Shown here: positions 35,829 through 43,780 of the stretch, piece by piece
How positions within the stretch are numbered: the first letter of the stretch is position 1
Layout: every line of letters starts with the position of its first letter
Assembly: GCF_023283845.1 (NCBI RefSeq)
Contig: NZ_JAKILC010000007.1
Span: forward strand, 62,001 to 126,000
Length of the DNA stretch: 64,000 bases
Direction: 5' to 3'
DNA from: Shewanella marinintestina
GTDB taxonomy: Bacteria > Pseudomonadota > Gammaproteobacteria > Enterobacterales > Shewanellaceae
Position numbers and translations under genes: made by a program
The notes under the pieces: model-generated
What the model saw: the letters and a program-made list of their open reading frames with translations, nothing else
The model's database searches: none
Told to the model about the DNA's origin: nothing

Positions 35829-36485
35829 TTACTTATGCTCAAGTGCTAAGTAGTTCATTAGGTCGATAAGTTCGCCTAGTGTACGAATTGAGCCCATATT
35901 GATTTGGTATTTGTCGTTAACGATGAACGAAGGTACGCTTTGTACTTTAAATTCACGTTGCTGAGTGCGCCATAGTGCAAGTTTAGCGTCAGTTTCTTTG
36001 CTGTCAGCAGCGGCATCATATTGCTCAGCGGTTACACCAAACTTAGCAAATACAGCTTTGATATCATCACGGCTTTTTAATGGCTCATCATGCTTGTGGC
36101 CTGGTGCGCTATGGTCATGTTTTTCGCCGTTATCGCCTTGGATAACTTTAAACATCGCGTCAGTTAATGGCTTTTGGTTATCTAGTGTTTGGATAACAGC
36201 TAGAGAACGCATGACTTCGGTATTGATTTCAGTGTTAGCAAAGTCCACGTGCTTACTATCAAAAGCGACCTTTTTGTTTAGGTTTGCTTTGATATCTGCC
36301 ATGTACATTTTTTCCATATTAAAGCAGTTACCACAGTAGAACGAGTAAAACTCAGTGAGCTTTGGTTCGGTACTTGGCGCTTTATTTGAAACAACAGTGA
36401 AGTGCTTACCTTCAACAAATTGTGCGGCAAAGCTGCTCAGTGGAGCAACGGCAAGTGTTAACGCTAAAGCAATATGTTTAATCAA
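35829..36485 (-). CDS. dsbA: DsbA-type thiol:disulfide interchange protein with CGNC active site
   Basis: 218 residues from a TTG at 36485, chosen because AGAGGA precedes it and it opens a clean signal peptide (I-K-H-I-A-L-A-L-T-L-A-V-A-P-L-S-S-F-A-A); an upstream in-frame start at 36542 would add 19 polar residues. Periplasmic oxidoreductase that forms disulfides. The thioredoxin-fold active site is F-Y-C-G-N-C, Cys51 and Cys54, instead of the C-P-H-C of E. coli DsbA. A His-rich insert with HDH and HKH (residues 120-134) lies in the helical domain. The cis-proline loop V-Q-S-V-P-S-F is present. Monocistronic. Confidence 0.9.
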   Translation of the reverse strand: MIKHIALALTLAVAPLSSFAAQFVEGKHFTVVSNKAPSTEPKLTEFYSFYCGNCFNMEKMYMADIKANLNKKVAFDSKHVDFANTEINTEVMRSLAVIQTLDNQKPLTDAMFKVIQGDNGEKHDHSAPGHKHDEPLKSRDDIKAVFAKFGVTAEQYDAAADSKETDAKLALWRTQQREFKVQSVPSFIVNDKYQINMGSIRTLGELIDLMNYLALEHK

Positions 36486-36814
36486 TCTAGTGTCCTCTAA
36501 GTGACGTCTATATAAGTGGTCGAGCGATAACGAATAATACAAATATTATTCATCCGTTACAGCAAATTACATTGTTGTTAAGAATAAGCCCAGATGCTTA
36601 ATTATGACTGAATTTGGCGGTTAATACAGGCTCTAGAGTGTGACGCGTATAATGATTTTAAGCGGAAGCTGAAGATTTCATTTTAAACTTTGCCTCGCTT
36701 CACAATATCAATTAAATTTTGGTTGAAAAACTGCTGTTGCGGGAACTTATTCAATATTGCTAGTTTGTGGTTATTCTTGGTTTAATATTGGCTAAAGTCC
36801 AGCTTTGAGGGGGA

Positions 36815-36841
36815 GCCGAGCAGTGCAATGCAGTGCTCGGC
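36815..36841. repeat. GC-rich hairpin
   Basis: GCCGAGCA (36815-36822) and TGCTCGGC (36834-36841) pair, with inner TGCA/TGCA. No adjacent T run. Possibly a structured 3' region or protein site. Confidence 0.5.
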
Positions 36842-36894
36842 GAGGTTATTGTTCACTATATATGCTGCTTTGAAACCAAACAACAAACGAAAAC

Positions 36895-36919
36895 GCGACC
36901 GAAACAAGGTTTCGGTCGC
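36895..36919 (-). terminator. Intrinsic terminator of the DUF4397 gene
   Basis: GCGACCGAAAC (36895-36905) and GTTTCGGTCGC (36909-36919) form a perfect 11-bp stem. On the minus strand it runs into GTTTTCGTTTG. Confidence 0.88.
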
Positions 36920-36945
36920 AATAAGAGTTAGGAAGGCTAATGTGG

Positions 36946-38328
36946 TTATTTCATGGTGACAAAGTCATCAAGTAAAATGACATCAAAAGCGCCACTAGTC
37001 GTGCTGTCTACAGCGGCTACGCCGTAAATGCCGCCATTTTCTAAACTGATTGGTAGTGGACCAATAGCAACGGTTTTGGTGCCAGTCACAGTGACGCTAA
37101 CAATGTAATCGCCAGCTGGGACACTTAAGCTACCTGAAGACGCTTTGAATGGAACATCAGTCAATGCTGGTGTTGCTTCAGATATATCGTCCGTCTCGGT
37201 TAAGTAAACATCTACGTTGGGTGCTGAGTATGCCGCGTGAGAAACGGTTAGCTTGGCTTCAGTTGCGACCATACGAGTGTCTTCCATAATAATCCATGGT
37301 GCAATCATGTTGTCAGTTAATGAGCCTGTGGCCAAAATTGAGTAGCTCATTCCGAGTGCTAATTCAAACGGTGCTTTATCAATAACTACCACGCTGTTAT
37401 CGGCATTGGCTGCAACCGTTGCCGTGTGCTCACCTTCTGGAATGTTGACGTATCCTGCAATCCCTTTAAACATAAGATTGCTTACGGCAGCAGTTGCGCT
37501 GTCATCTAGAAATACATCAACAGCGGGAGCGTCTGCCACAGCATGAACCACTCGGATATCACTGCCGCTGGCAGTATCGTTGAGTAACACCTGACCTTCT
37601 GGTAACGCAACAAGTAAAGCGACAGGGGAATCGCCTGACCACGTATTTGGAATGGCGGTAATAAAATAGTCACCAAGTGCTTCTAGCGGCACTGTACCAG
37701 AGTCATATACTGCTTGTTTTAATCCGGCTGCAGTAATGCGGATTTGATAATCTGCTGCCGCGACTTCAAGCTGCGGGCTGGCATCCATGTAGTTTGCTGA
37801 AAGTGTTGGCTGCATCATACTGATATCTGCGCCTGGCTCAGTCACATAAACATCGACTAACCCGACGGCCGGGCTAGCATGAAGTACTTGCACGCGAGCA
37901 TAGTTAGCTGCAATGTCTTGCTCTGGGTTCGCTATTACTTTTAGCATTAATGAGTCATCGGCCACACTGCCTAGTGCCACAGCAGTATATTCGGTGTCCG
38001 CTTCAGCAGCCAAGTCAGCACTCAAAACAGTGGTTGTAGTGCCGTCTGGGAGCTGGGCATCTACAGCGACAGCATAGTTGCCACTTGGGACAGTCGCTAG
38101 ACCGCTCGACATTGCGTAGTCTACGTCATCGATAAAACTGTTACCGTTGGCCATAATATTAACCAATGGTGCATCACTACCGGCATGAATGACGCGGATT
38201 TGAGATTCAGCAATTTCTATCGGGTTGCTAGGGGTTGGGTTGTCATCGTCATCACTACAGGCTGTTAGGCCTAGAATCGAAATAGCCACAACAGACATAT
38301 AGCGGGTTATTGGCATTGAAAAGTTCAT
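36946..38328 (-). CDS. Lipoprotein with four DUF4397 repeats
   Basis: 460 residues from ATG 38328 (AAGGA nine bases upstream); an in-frame ATG at 38364 exists but adds a basic non-signal extension. Lipobox I-L-G-L-T-A-C followed by S-D-D-D-D, so it is an acidic-tailed lipoprotein. Four about 100-residue repeats, each opening with a strand such as I-R-V-I-H-A, V-Q-V-L-H-A, I-R-V-V-H-A or L-T-V-S-H-A, then V-D-V-Y/F-L, and ending in an (I/V)-P-x-G-x-Y/H segment, define DUF4397. These domains occur in cell-surface proteins of marine bacteria. Function unknown; surface binding or adhesion is inferred. Confidence 0.85.
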   Translation of the reverse strand: MNFSMPITRYMSVVAISILGLTACSDDDDNPTPSNPIEIAESQIRVIHAGSDAPLVNIMANGNSFIDDVDYAMSSGLATVPSGNYAVAVDAQLPDGTTTTVLSADLAAEADTEYTAVALGSVADDSLMLKVIANPEQDIAANYARVQVLHASPAVGLVDVYVTEPGADISMMQPTLSANYMDASPQLEVAAADYQIRITAAGLKQAVYDSGTVPLEALGDYFITAIPNTWSGDSPVALLVALPEGQVLLNDTASGSDIRVVHAVADAPAVDVFLDDSATAAVSNLMFKGIAGYVNIPEGEHTATVAANADNSVVVIDKAPFELALGMSYSILATGSLTDNMIAPWIIMEDTRMVATEAKLTVSHAAYSAPNVDVYLTETDDISEATPALTDVPFKASSGSLSVPAGDYIVSVTVTGTKTVAIGPLPISLENGGIYGVAAVDSTTSGAFDVILLDDFVTMK

Positions 38329-38450
38329 TTTCGTAATCCTTGATGTTTGGTTTCGAAGAAGCATTACGCAATGACATTTTTATAAGATCAAAAAATTAAC
38401 AACTTTTTTACTTTGCCATGAAATGGCTGCCGGAAGGTATGGATAATAAG

Positions 38451-38476
38451 CGGGGCAAGGCTATTGATATGCCCCG
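38451..38476 (-). terminator. Intrinsic terminator of the ToxR-like operon
   Basis: CGGGGCA (38451-38457) pairs with TGCCCCG (38470-38476). It lies 20 bases after the stop of the small partner gene. Confidence 0.7.
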
Positions 38477-38495
38477 ATTTTTGATGAAATTAGCA

Positions 38496-39014
38496 TTAAT
38501 TTACGAGTCGACAACCACAAACGGTGTTACTGGGTTGAAATAGTACAACGGCAAAGTCTTTGCCTTCATCGCGCTCTAAAACCCGCACGCTTAGGTTATG
38601 CATGCCTTTTTTATTGAGGTTTAAACTGCTGACATAAGAAAGGTATTTATAGTGTTCTGGGGCAAGGTCTAGGTTTGAGTGGGGGAACTCTTGCTTAGTT
38701 TTGACTGAAATATCGTAAAGCATATTATCCAAATCGATGCTATTAACTTGTCCTTGCATTGATACAGAACCTGCAGAGTTACCTTCTAAGTCAAAGTAGC
38801 GATAATTAATTTGCGCTTGACCATCTTTAGAAAAAAGATCGACTAGAAGATAGTGTTTATTATCTTCTAGTGATTGCTGTCGATTAAATAGCTCGGAGCT
38901 GCAATTAAGCATAAAGCTTGGTGGCTTAACGGTAAGTTTATAGATGACTCCTAGACAAGCGAGCAAAATACTAAGAATAACGATGTTTATAGCCCAGCGC
39001 CAAGTTCGGCTCAT
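38496..39014 (-). CDS. ToxS-like membrane partner of the ToxR-like regulator
   Basis: 172 residues from ATG 39014, set by AAGGAG eleven bases upstream; the longer frame overlaps the regulator gene. One N-terminal transmembrane helix (I-N-I-V-I-L-S-I-L-L-A-C-L-G-V-I-Y) and a periplasmic domain with several cysteines (N-C-S-S and C-G-C at the end). V. cholerae ToxS has the same size, topology and operon position, but I see no sequence match beyond that. A gap of 40 bases separates it from the regulator upstream. The role is likely to stabilise or modulate that regulator. Confidence 0.68.
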   Translation of the reverse strand: MSRTWRWAINIVILSILLACLGVIYKLTVKPPSFMLNCSSELFNRQQSLEDNKHYLLVDLFSKDGQAQINYRYFDLEGNSAGSVSMQGQVNSIDLDNMLYDISVKTKQEFPHSNLDLAPEHYKYLSYVSSLNLNKKGMHNLSVRVLERDEGKDFAVVLFQPSNTVCGCRLVN

Positions 39015-39054
39015 TATCTGCTCCTTGTTTACTTGGTAATTCGTAATTGGTGGC

Positions 39055-39807
39055 TTAACCACAAATATCAACAGCTTGTAACCATTGCTGATTAATAAAC
39101 TGCTTTGGCTGGCGACGATCACTAATCTTCAAATTACGGATCATCGATTGACCAAATTGCTCACCACGTAGAGTGATGTTGAGCACTTGTTTATCATGGG
39201 ATAGAGAAAGATAAACGTTCTTCCAGCTTGAGAGATTGCACTGGCTAAAGCTCAGTAACATTGTTTGGCTCAACTCGGTTAATAAACCATTATTGGTTTT
39301 AGAGTGAGCATATAAAATCACATTGACTGAGTGGCCTGAGAGAGTCTTAACAGAATTACTTTGCAAAGGTATCGGAGCTGAATTTACTAGGTTCTGGTTG
39401 TCGTAAATAGCCCAGCTGCTGCATAGGACAATAGCTAAAGCTAATGAAATCCCAGCCAATAATTTCGCCGAAGAGACTTTACGCTGTGATGGAGTATCGT
39501 TATTTTTACGGCAACGATGGTGGCGTAATAAATAGCCCTGCCCTTTTACGGTTTCTATAAGTGACTCATACTGTGGACCAAGAAATGAGCGAAGAGTGAA
39601 AACCGCACGAGTTACTGATGAGTCGCTGAGAGGCTGTTGTTCGCCATTACCTACTTTCAATAAGGCTTTAGCGACTACTTTACCTTGATAATCAACTAAT
39701 AATGTTAGAACTTGTAGCTCCGCTCTTGGCAGATGCCAGACGTGTCCACTGTCTAAATTGATTAGTTCTTCTCTATCAATATCAAATCTACAATGTCCTA
39801 ATTGCAT
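39055..39807 (-). CDS. ToxR/CadC-like transmembrane winged-helix regulator
   Basis: 250 residues. N-terminal OmpR/PhoB-type winged helix (about 1-95): L-P-R-A-E-L-Q-V-L-T-L-L-V, then V-T-R-A-V-F-T-L-R-S-F-L-G and the wing end E-T-V-K-G-Q-G-Y-L-L. Then a basic linker (C-R-K-N-N), a transmembrane helix (about residues 114-134, L-A-G-I-S-L-A-L-A-I-V-L-C-S-S-W-A-I-Y), and a periplasmic domain with two cysteines (S-Q-C-N and D-I-C-G), as in ToxR. Such regulators sense the periplasm or membrane and bind DNA directly. Divergent from the split-Soret cytochrome operon across 455 bases, which makes that operon a possible target. Confidence 0.85.
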   Translation of the reverse strand: MQLGHCRFDIDREELINLDSGHVWHLPRAELQVLTLLVDYQGKVVAKALLKVGNGEQQPLSDSSVTRAVFTLRSFLGPQYESLIETVKGQGYLLRHHRCRKNNDTPSQRKVSSAKLLAGISLALAIVLCSSWAIYDNQNLVNSAPIPLQSNSVKTLSGHSVNVILYAHSKTNNGLLTELSQTMLLSFSQCNLSSWKNVYLSLSHDKQVLNITLRGEQFGQSMIRNLKISDRRQPKQFINQQWLQAVDICG

Positions 39808-40016
39808 CTTTGTCGCCTTAGTTAAGCCCCTCTATCTGGAAAGTCTATGAACTTAAACTAATGAAGTCTGTGATCCTGATACTTAAGTTTGGCTGGCATG
39901 ATAAATTTGAGCGCTGTGCAGAAGCCTAAATAGCTAAATGAGAGCTTAGTCACGTAAATTCATACAATTAATTAACTTTCTGCAACATGAATATGGCTGC
40001 AAATGTCCGATAATAA

Positions 40017-40032
40017 TGTGATTTACATCATG
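40017..40032. promoter_or_regulatory. Candidate CRP/FNR-type site
   Basis: TGTGATTTACATCATG agrees with TGTGA-N6-TCACA at 8 of 10 conserved positions and with FNR TTGAT-N4-ATCAA at 8 of 10. Located 231 bases before the cytochrome start, between divergent genes. CRP controls anaerobic respiration genes in Shewanella, so it is plausible. Confidence 0.45.
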
Positions 40033-40206
40033 AATGTTGAGCTGGTGTTGGCCAGAGTGTCCTGGTTGTCAGGTTTTTTAATACCTAAATTTAGAAATCT
40101 TCTTGCTCTAGCTTCATCGGCCTCAAATCACACTTTTAATTTTTCCATTTCTTAAAGTTAACCCATCGAGTCGTTATCCAAAATTTGAACTCGTTTACTA
40201 ACCGTA

Positions 40207-40224
40207 ATAAGCCTTAGGGCTTAT
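40207..40224 (+). promoter_or_regulatory. 5' leader hairpin before the cytochrome gene
   Basis: ATAAGCC and GGCTTAT with a TTAG loop, 38 bases before the start codon. It may affect translation or mRNA stability. Confidence 0.45.
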
Positions 40225-40262
40225 AAGCAAAATAAAATGATGATGGATATGGGGTGATTATT

Positions 40263-41084
40263 ATGAGTATTGATAGACGTCAGGCACTAACTAAAATTAT
40301 CGGATTAAGCACTGCAGCAGCTGGCGCAGCATTAGTTGGAACCTCTGCTTTTGCAGCTACTGATGCGGACGGCAATTATCGCTTAGAGATGGGAGAAAAG
40401 CTTAAGTACGTGCCACTTGATGCAATGGCGACCGCAAAGCTAGCTTATGAAACTGGCGGTGGCTGTATGCATCAAGTATTTCACTCAATTATTACTATGC
40501 TAGCTCAGTCTAGCAGTATGGATGCGGAAAAGTTTGCCACTATTCCTACAGCCTTAGCGGGTTATGGTTGGGCTGGTATTGTTGGCCAGGGCACCATTTG
40601 CGGTAACTTGAATGCTGCTGGCATGTTGATCAACATTTTAGATGATATTAATGGTCAAAATGATGCGGTGATCGGTGGCTCATTCCGCTATTACGAAACT
40701 GAAGATCTGCCGCTTTCATCTGATGAGTTTGTCGCTGGGATTGGTTCAACTGCGGAGAAGAGTATAGAAGTTGGTAGTACCTCGGTCGCGAATAGCCCTC
40801 TATGCCATTCCTCTATTAGTAACTGGTCGGCAGCGTCGGGCAAAGTATTTAAAGAGAAAGGTGAGCGCTGTAAGCGTTTATCAGCCAGCATGGCGTATCA
40901 CATTGTAGAGCTACTCAACCGTGCCTATAGTGGTGAAGGTTTATCGCTTCTACCTGAAACTAAGCCATCTGAAGACGCACAAGCGTGTCAATCTTGCCAT
41001 GGTGTCACCGAGACTATGGGCCCAGCTGCAAGTGTGAAAACAGATATGGAATGTACTACTTGCCATACTGGTCACTTTAACTAA
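40263..41084 (+). CDS. Tat-exported split-Soret-type di-heme cytochrome c
   Basis: 273 residues from ATG 40263; a GTG three codons upstream is also in frame. Twin-arginine signal D-R-R-Q-A-L-T-K-I-I-G followed by a hydrophobic stretch to A-F-A-A. The middle has a Cys pattern (G-G-G-C-M-H, G-T-I-C-G-N-L-N-A-A-G, S-P-L-C-H) of the split-Soret/C_GCAxxG_C_C redox family. Two C-terminal haem sites, C-Q-S-C-H (Cys242) and C-T-T-C-H (Cys264). Split-Soret cytochromes are known from Desulfovibrio; the physiological role is unsettled. Tat export suggests folding, or a cofactor inserted in the cytosol. It precedes a lipoprotein gene by 10 bases, forming a two-gene operon. Confidence 0.85.
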   Translation: MSIDRRQALTKIIGLSTAAAGAALVGTSAFAATDADGNYRLEMGEKLKYVPLDAMATAKLAYETGGGCMHQVFHSIITMLAQSSSMDAEKFATIPTALAGYGWAGIVGQGTICGNLNAAGMLINILDDINGQNDAVIGGSFRYYETEDLPLSSDEFVAGIGSTAEKSIEVGSTSVANSPLCHSSISNWSAASGKVFKEKGERCKRLSASMAYHIVELLNRAYSGEGLSLLPETKPSEDAQACQSCHGVTETMGPAASVKTDMECTTCHTGHFN

Positions 41085-41094
41085 GGAGTAAGCT

Positions 41095-41625
41095 ATGAAG
41101 GTCAAATTACTGAGCGCCCTCTTGGCAAGCTCAATCCTTTTAGTTGGCTGTGGAAGCGACAACGATGATGTTACTGAGCCCCCTGTTGTTGTGCCGCCAC
41201 CAGCAGATGATGCCATTGATATCGATGAAGCTAGTGCGATTGTAATGAAGCTGGCCAGTTTTGATGCGGCTACAGGAGCGTTAACCTTTAGTTTGCAAGA
41301 TGCAGATGAAAAATCTATCTCCAAGGCGACTGATTACGATATATATTACTTTGGTTATCCAGATCCAAGCTCACCGTCAACGAATGCAAAAGCTTGGAAG
41401 CGTTGGCATGTTACTCAGAGCTATAAGTGTGACTCCAGTGCAGATGAAGAGTGTGTTGGCGTGTTGACTGAAACTGCAATCAAAGGGCAATACACGTTTG
41501 AGGCGACGGACTTAGATTTAGACTCTCAAGCAGCAGCTGGCGCGTTGGCGCTGTATAAAGTGGCAATTCAGATCCATGGCGCGCTGGCGAGTAATGAAAT
41601 TGAGCTTATTGAAGCTGAAGAATAA
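41095..41625 (+). CDS. Heme-free lipoprotein resembling the N-terminal domain of OmcA/MtrC
   Basis: 176 residues. Lipobox L-L-V-G-C followed by G-S-D-N-D-D and a Pro-rich linker (P-P-V-V-V-P-P-P). The remaining about 120 residues are strand-rich: I-V-M-K-L-A-S-F-D-A-A-T-G-A-L-T-F-S, W-K-R-W-H, G-Q-Y-T-F-E-A. This recalls the split-barrel domain I of Shewanella outer-surface decahaem cytochromes, but there is no C-x-x-C-H. Two cysteines (C-D-S-S...E-E-C) may form a disulfide. Co-transcribed with the cytochrome. It might anchor or dock that cytochrome at the membrane surface (inference). Confidence 0.65.
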   Translation: MKVKLLSALLASSILLVGCGSDNDDVTEPPVVVPPPADDAIDIDEASAIVMKLASFDAATGALTFSLQDADEKSISKATDYDIYYFGYPDPSSPSTNAKAWKRWHVTQSYKCDSSADEECVGVLTETAIKGQYTFEATDLDLDSQAAAGALALYKVAIQIHGALASNEIELIEAEE

Positions 41626-41634
41626 TGTCATCTA

Positions 41635-41660
41635 AAAGGGGAGTTCGCTTCCCTTTATTT
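41635..41660 (+). terminator. Intrinsic terminator with TTCG loop
   Basis: AAAGGGGAG and CTTCCCTTT flank a TTCG tetraloop (one wobble pair), followed by ATTTC. It closes the cytochrome operon. Confidence 0.8.
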
Positions 41661-41724
41661 CATCCCCTTGATTGAATGCCTGCAATAAGCGCCTTAGTTC
41701 AATACTTATATCTTGATAGTTTAA

Positions 41725-41758
41725 AGCCGTAACTCTCCTCTAGGTTACGGCTATTTTT
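41725..41758. terminator. Bidirectional intrinsic terminator
   Basis: AGCCGTAAC (41725-41733) pairs with GTTACGGCT (41744-41752), T run on the plus side and an A-rich flank on the other. Sits before the minus-strand flippase stop. Confidence 0.8.
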
Positions 41759-41766
41759 ACTTAGTT

Positions 41767-43044
41767 TTAATGTGCTGCGTTAGCTTCATCGAAACTGTGT
41801 TGTTTTAACAGCTTACGTTCGATAATACTTGAAGCTATAAACATTACTAAGTAACCAAACCCTAGCGCTAAAATGACTGCAACCACATTATCTGTAAATA
41901 GTCTGAGTAGATAAAACATACTTAACAGTGTCGCGACACCAAGCAGGCGGATCATTAAGCTTTGTAAAAATAATCCATGGGCCTTGATATACGCCACTTG
42001 AAATGCATTGAGCATCATAAAGCCGAAAAACAGCGAGAAGTGTAGTAACACTGGCGCCGCTTTAGCGTAAGTTTGCGGGAAAATAAATCCGACAATTTCA
42101 TCACTAAATAGAACTAATACCAATAATAAACTGGCGCTGATAGCCAAACTTAATTTAAAGAACCAGCGGCGAATTAAGGCGATTTCTTGGTGCTGTTCAT
42201 GGCGTAAGCATTGGGCTATTTCAGGCAATATATAACGATATACTGGGAACACAAAAAGCATAGTGAAATAAGCGAGTACTGGACGTACAACCACCTGAAA
42301 ATCACCTAACTCATCGATAGTGAAATAGCCGATGGTAAGCAGTACCGCTGCATAAATCATTAAAATACTCGCGCCGACTTCCAATGATGACATCATGCTC
42401 TTTTTGACAAAGCTCTTCATTTTTTCATCGAGCTGTACCGGTGCTAGCGGTGTAGTGGCGATAAGCTTTCTACGTTGGATAAACATATAAGTTGCCACTG
42501 CAAAGTTAGATAGCATCAAGCTGAAGAATAGCGATGCAACCGCAGTTTGGCCGAAAAGGTAAAAGCAAACTAAAAACAATAATACTTGTACTAAGGGTTC
42601 TATCCAGATCGCTTTATTGGCGATATCGTAGAGCCGGTACATGCCTATCTGGTTAGTAAAATAGACTTTAAAGCCCATGCCAAGAATCACACCGACTAAT
42701 TGAATGTATTCAACATCAATATTAAGCTGATGTTTTATGTAGGGTAGAACTAATCCCCACGTAAAAAGCACCATGGTGATTAATGAATAGCGAAAGATAT
42801 TAGTAATGTCGGCATCATTTTTCGTTTGGGAAAAACTCACCACCATAGATGCACGAAAGCCACTTAATAAAATCAGTGACATAGAAATAATATCGACCAC
42901 TGTGTGGTAAAGAGCAAGATCGCTTTTATCAACCCATTGCGCCAACCAAATTTTAAATGCTAATCCCAAAGACATGCTGGCGAAGGTTGCCCAAATCGCG
43001 CTAACAAAAGCATTTTTAACCCGCTGAAAAGAAGACTCTGTCAT
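41767..43044 (-). CDS. MOP-superfamily flippase-like polysaccharide/lipid exporter
   Basis: 425 residues with about 12 hydrophobic helices, no signal peptide. Layout and composition fit the Wzx/MVF group of the MOP exporter superfamily: a gating start S-A-I-W-A-T-F-A-S-M-S-L-G-L-A-F-K-I-W-L-A, and charged connectors between helix pairs. No polysaccharide cluster adjoins, so the substrate is unknown. A distant MATE or O-antigen flippase relation is likely, not certain. The start lacks a strong ribosome site. Confidence 0.72.
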   Translation of the reverse strand: MTESSFQRVKNAFVSAIWATFASMSLGLAFKIWLAQWVDKSDLALYHTVVDIISMSLILLSGFRASMVVSFSQTKNDADITNIFRYSLITMVLFTWGLVLPYIKHQLNIDVEYIQLVGVILGMGFKVYFTNQIGMYRLYDIANKAIWIEPLVQVLLFLVCFYLFGQTAVASLFFSLMLSNFAVATYMFIQRRKLIATTPLAPVQLDEKMKSFVKKSMMSSLEVGASILMIYAAVLLTIGYFTIDELGDFQVVVRPVLAYFTMLFVFPVYRYILPEIAQCLRHEQHQEIALIRRWFFKLSLAISASLLLVLVLFSDEIVGFIFPQTYAKAAPVLLHFSLFFGFMMLNAFQVAYIKAHGLFLQSLMIRLLGVATLLSMFYLLRLFTDNVVAVILALGFGYLVMFIASSIIERKLLKQHSFDEANAAH

Positions 43045-43156
43045 GATATGGCGTTACTCAATGTATAGAAGGCAGTACGTTTAATGGACCCAAATATTAA
43101 CCATTAATAGACGATGCGCTATAGCAAATGTGTAAAGCTGTGAAGTGACAATTGTA

Positions 43157-43192
43157 AAGTATCGATAGCCAAAGAAGGTACTATCGATACTT
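43157..43192 (-). terminator. Terminator-like hairpin
   Basis: AAGTATCGATAG (43157-43168) and CTATCGATACTT (43181-43192), a perfect 12-bp stem, between the secreted-protein stop and the flippase start. On the minus strand only a short T run follows. Confidence 0.65.
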
Positions 43193-43220
43193 ATTCTAGG
43201 TTTACAACCTAGTTGAATGG

Positions 43221-43634
43221 CTAATCAAATACACGTGGGCAGGCCGAGTAGTCGTTAAAGGCATCATCCCAGCGCCTAACGTCATTTGCGCGACGCCAGC
43301 GGCCATGCCAAAACTCCATCATGCAGCTGCCGTCCCCAATCTCGACTAAGAAAGTATCCTGTTCTTGTACTTGGTCATAGGGCGGATAGGTCTGGCTCTT
43401 GCCCCAAGTTATTCCACCGCGACTGTTTGCCCATATTTGCCAAAAGTCATCTAGAGTTAACCATTGTTGGGTTGATCCTTGCCAAGCCATCGCTTGGCCT
43501 GCTTGCATTTTGACTTGGCCATTATGCTCGCCGCTTGCCTGAGCAGATGCATTTTGTAGTGGAGTTAACAAGAGTAAGGCAAAGCCAAGTGAGGCGAAAA
43601 GTCCTATTTGGAAACGTTCTAATGCTCGAGTCAT
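43221..43634 (-). CDS. Small secreted protein of unknown function
   Basis: 137 residues with a signal peptide ending at about A-S-A-Q-A (residue 33). The mature part is Trp-rich (W-Q-G-S-T-Q-Q-W, D-F-W-Q-I-W, E-F-W-H-G-R-W) with two cysteines near the end (S-C-M-M-E, S-A-C-P-R), likely a disulfide. No family recognised. Divergent from the Omp85-like gene across 146 bases. Confidence 0.65.
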   Translation of the reverse strand: MTRALERFQIGLFASLGFALLLLTPLQNASAQASGEHNGQVKMQAGQAMAWQGSTQQWLTLDDFWQIWANSRGGITWGKSQTYPPYDQVQEQDTFLVEIGDGSCMMEFWHGRWRRANDVRRWDDAFNDYSACPRVFD

Positions 43635-43780
43635 ATTTTTTAGTCCTGTTATTTTATTATCGGTTTAATGATGCGAGTAACTATGTGACTCTAAGCATAG
43701 ACCCTATAACTGTAAGTTTATGTTCACCGTGAGGCGAAATTATTTCAGTACCAAGCCTGTAGCATCGTCAAGGAGTGTAA

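Larger units (their letters stand above)
36486..36945. other. Intergenic region between dsbA and the DUF4397 gene
   Basis: 460 bases. It contains a GC-rich hairpin, GCCGAGCA/TGCTCGGC (36815-36841), and the terminator at 36895-36919. Otherwise AT-rich with no gene that I can support. Confidence 0.5.
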
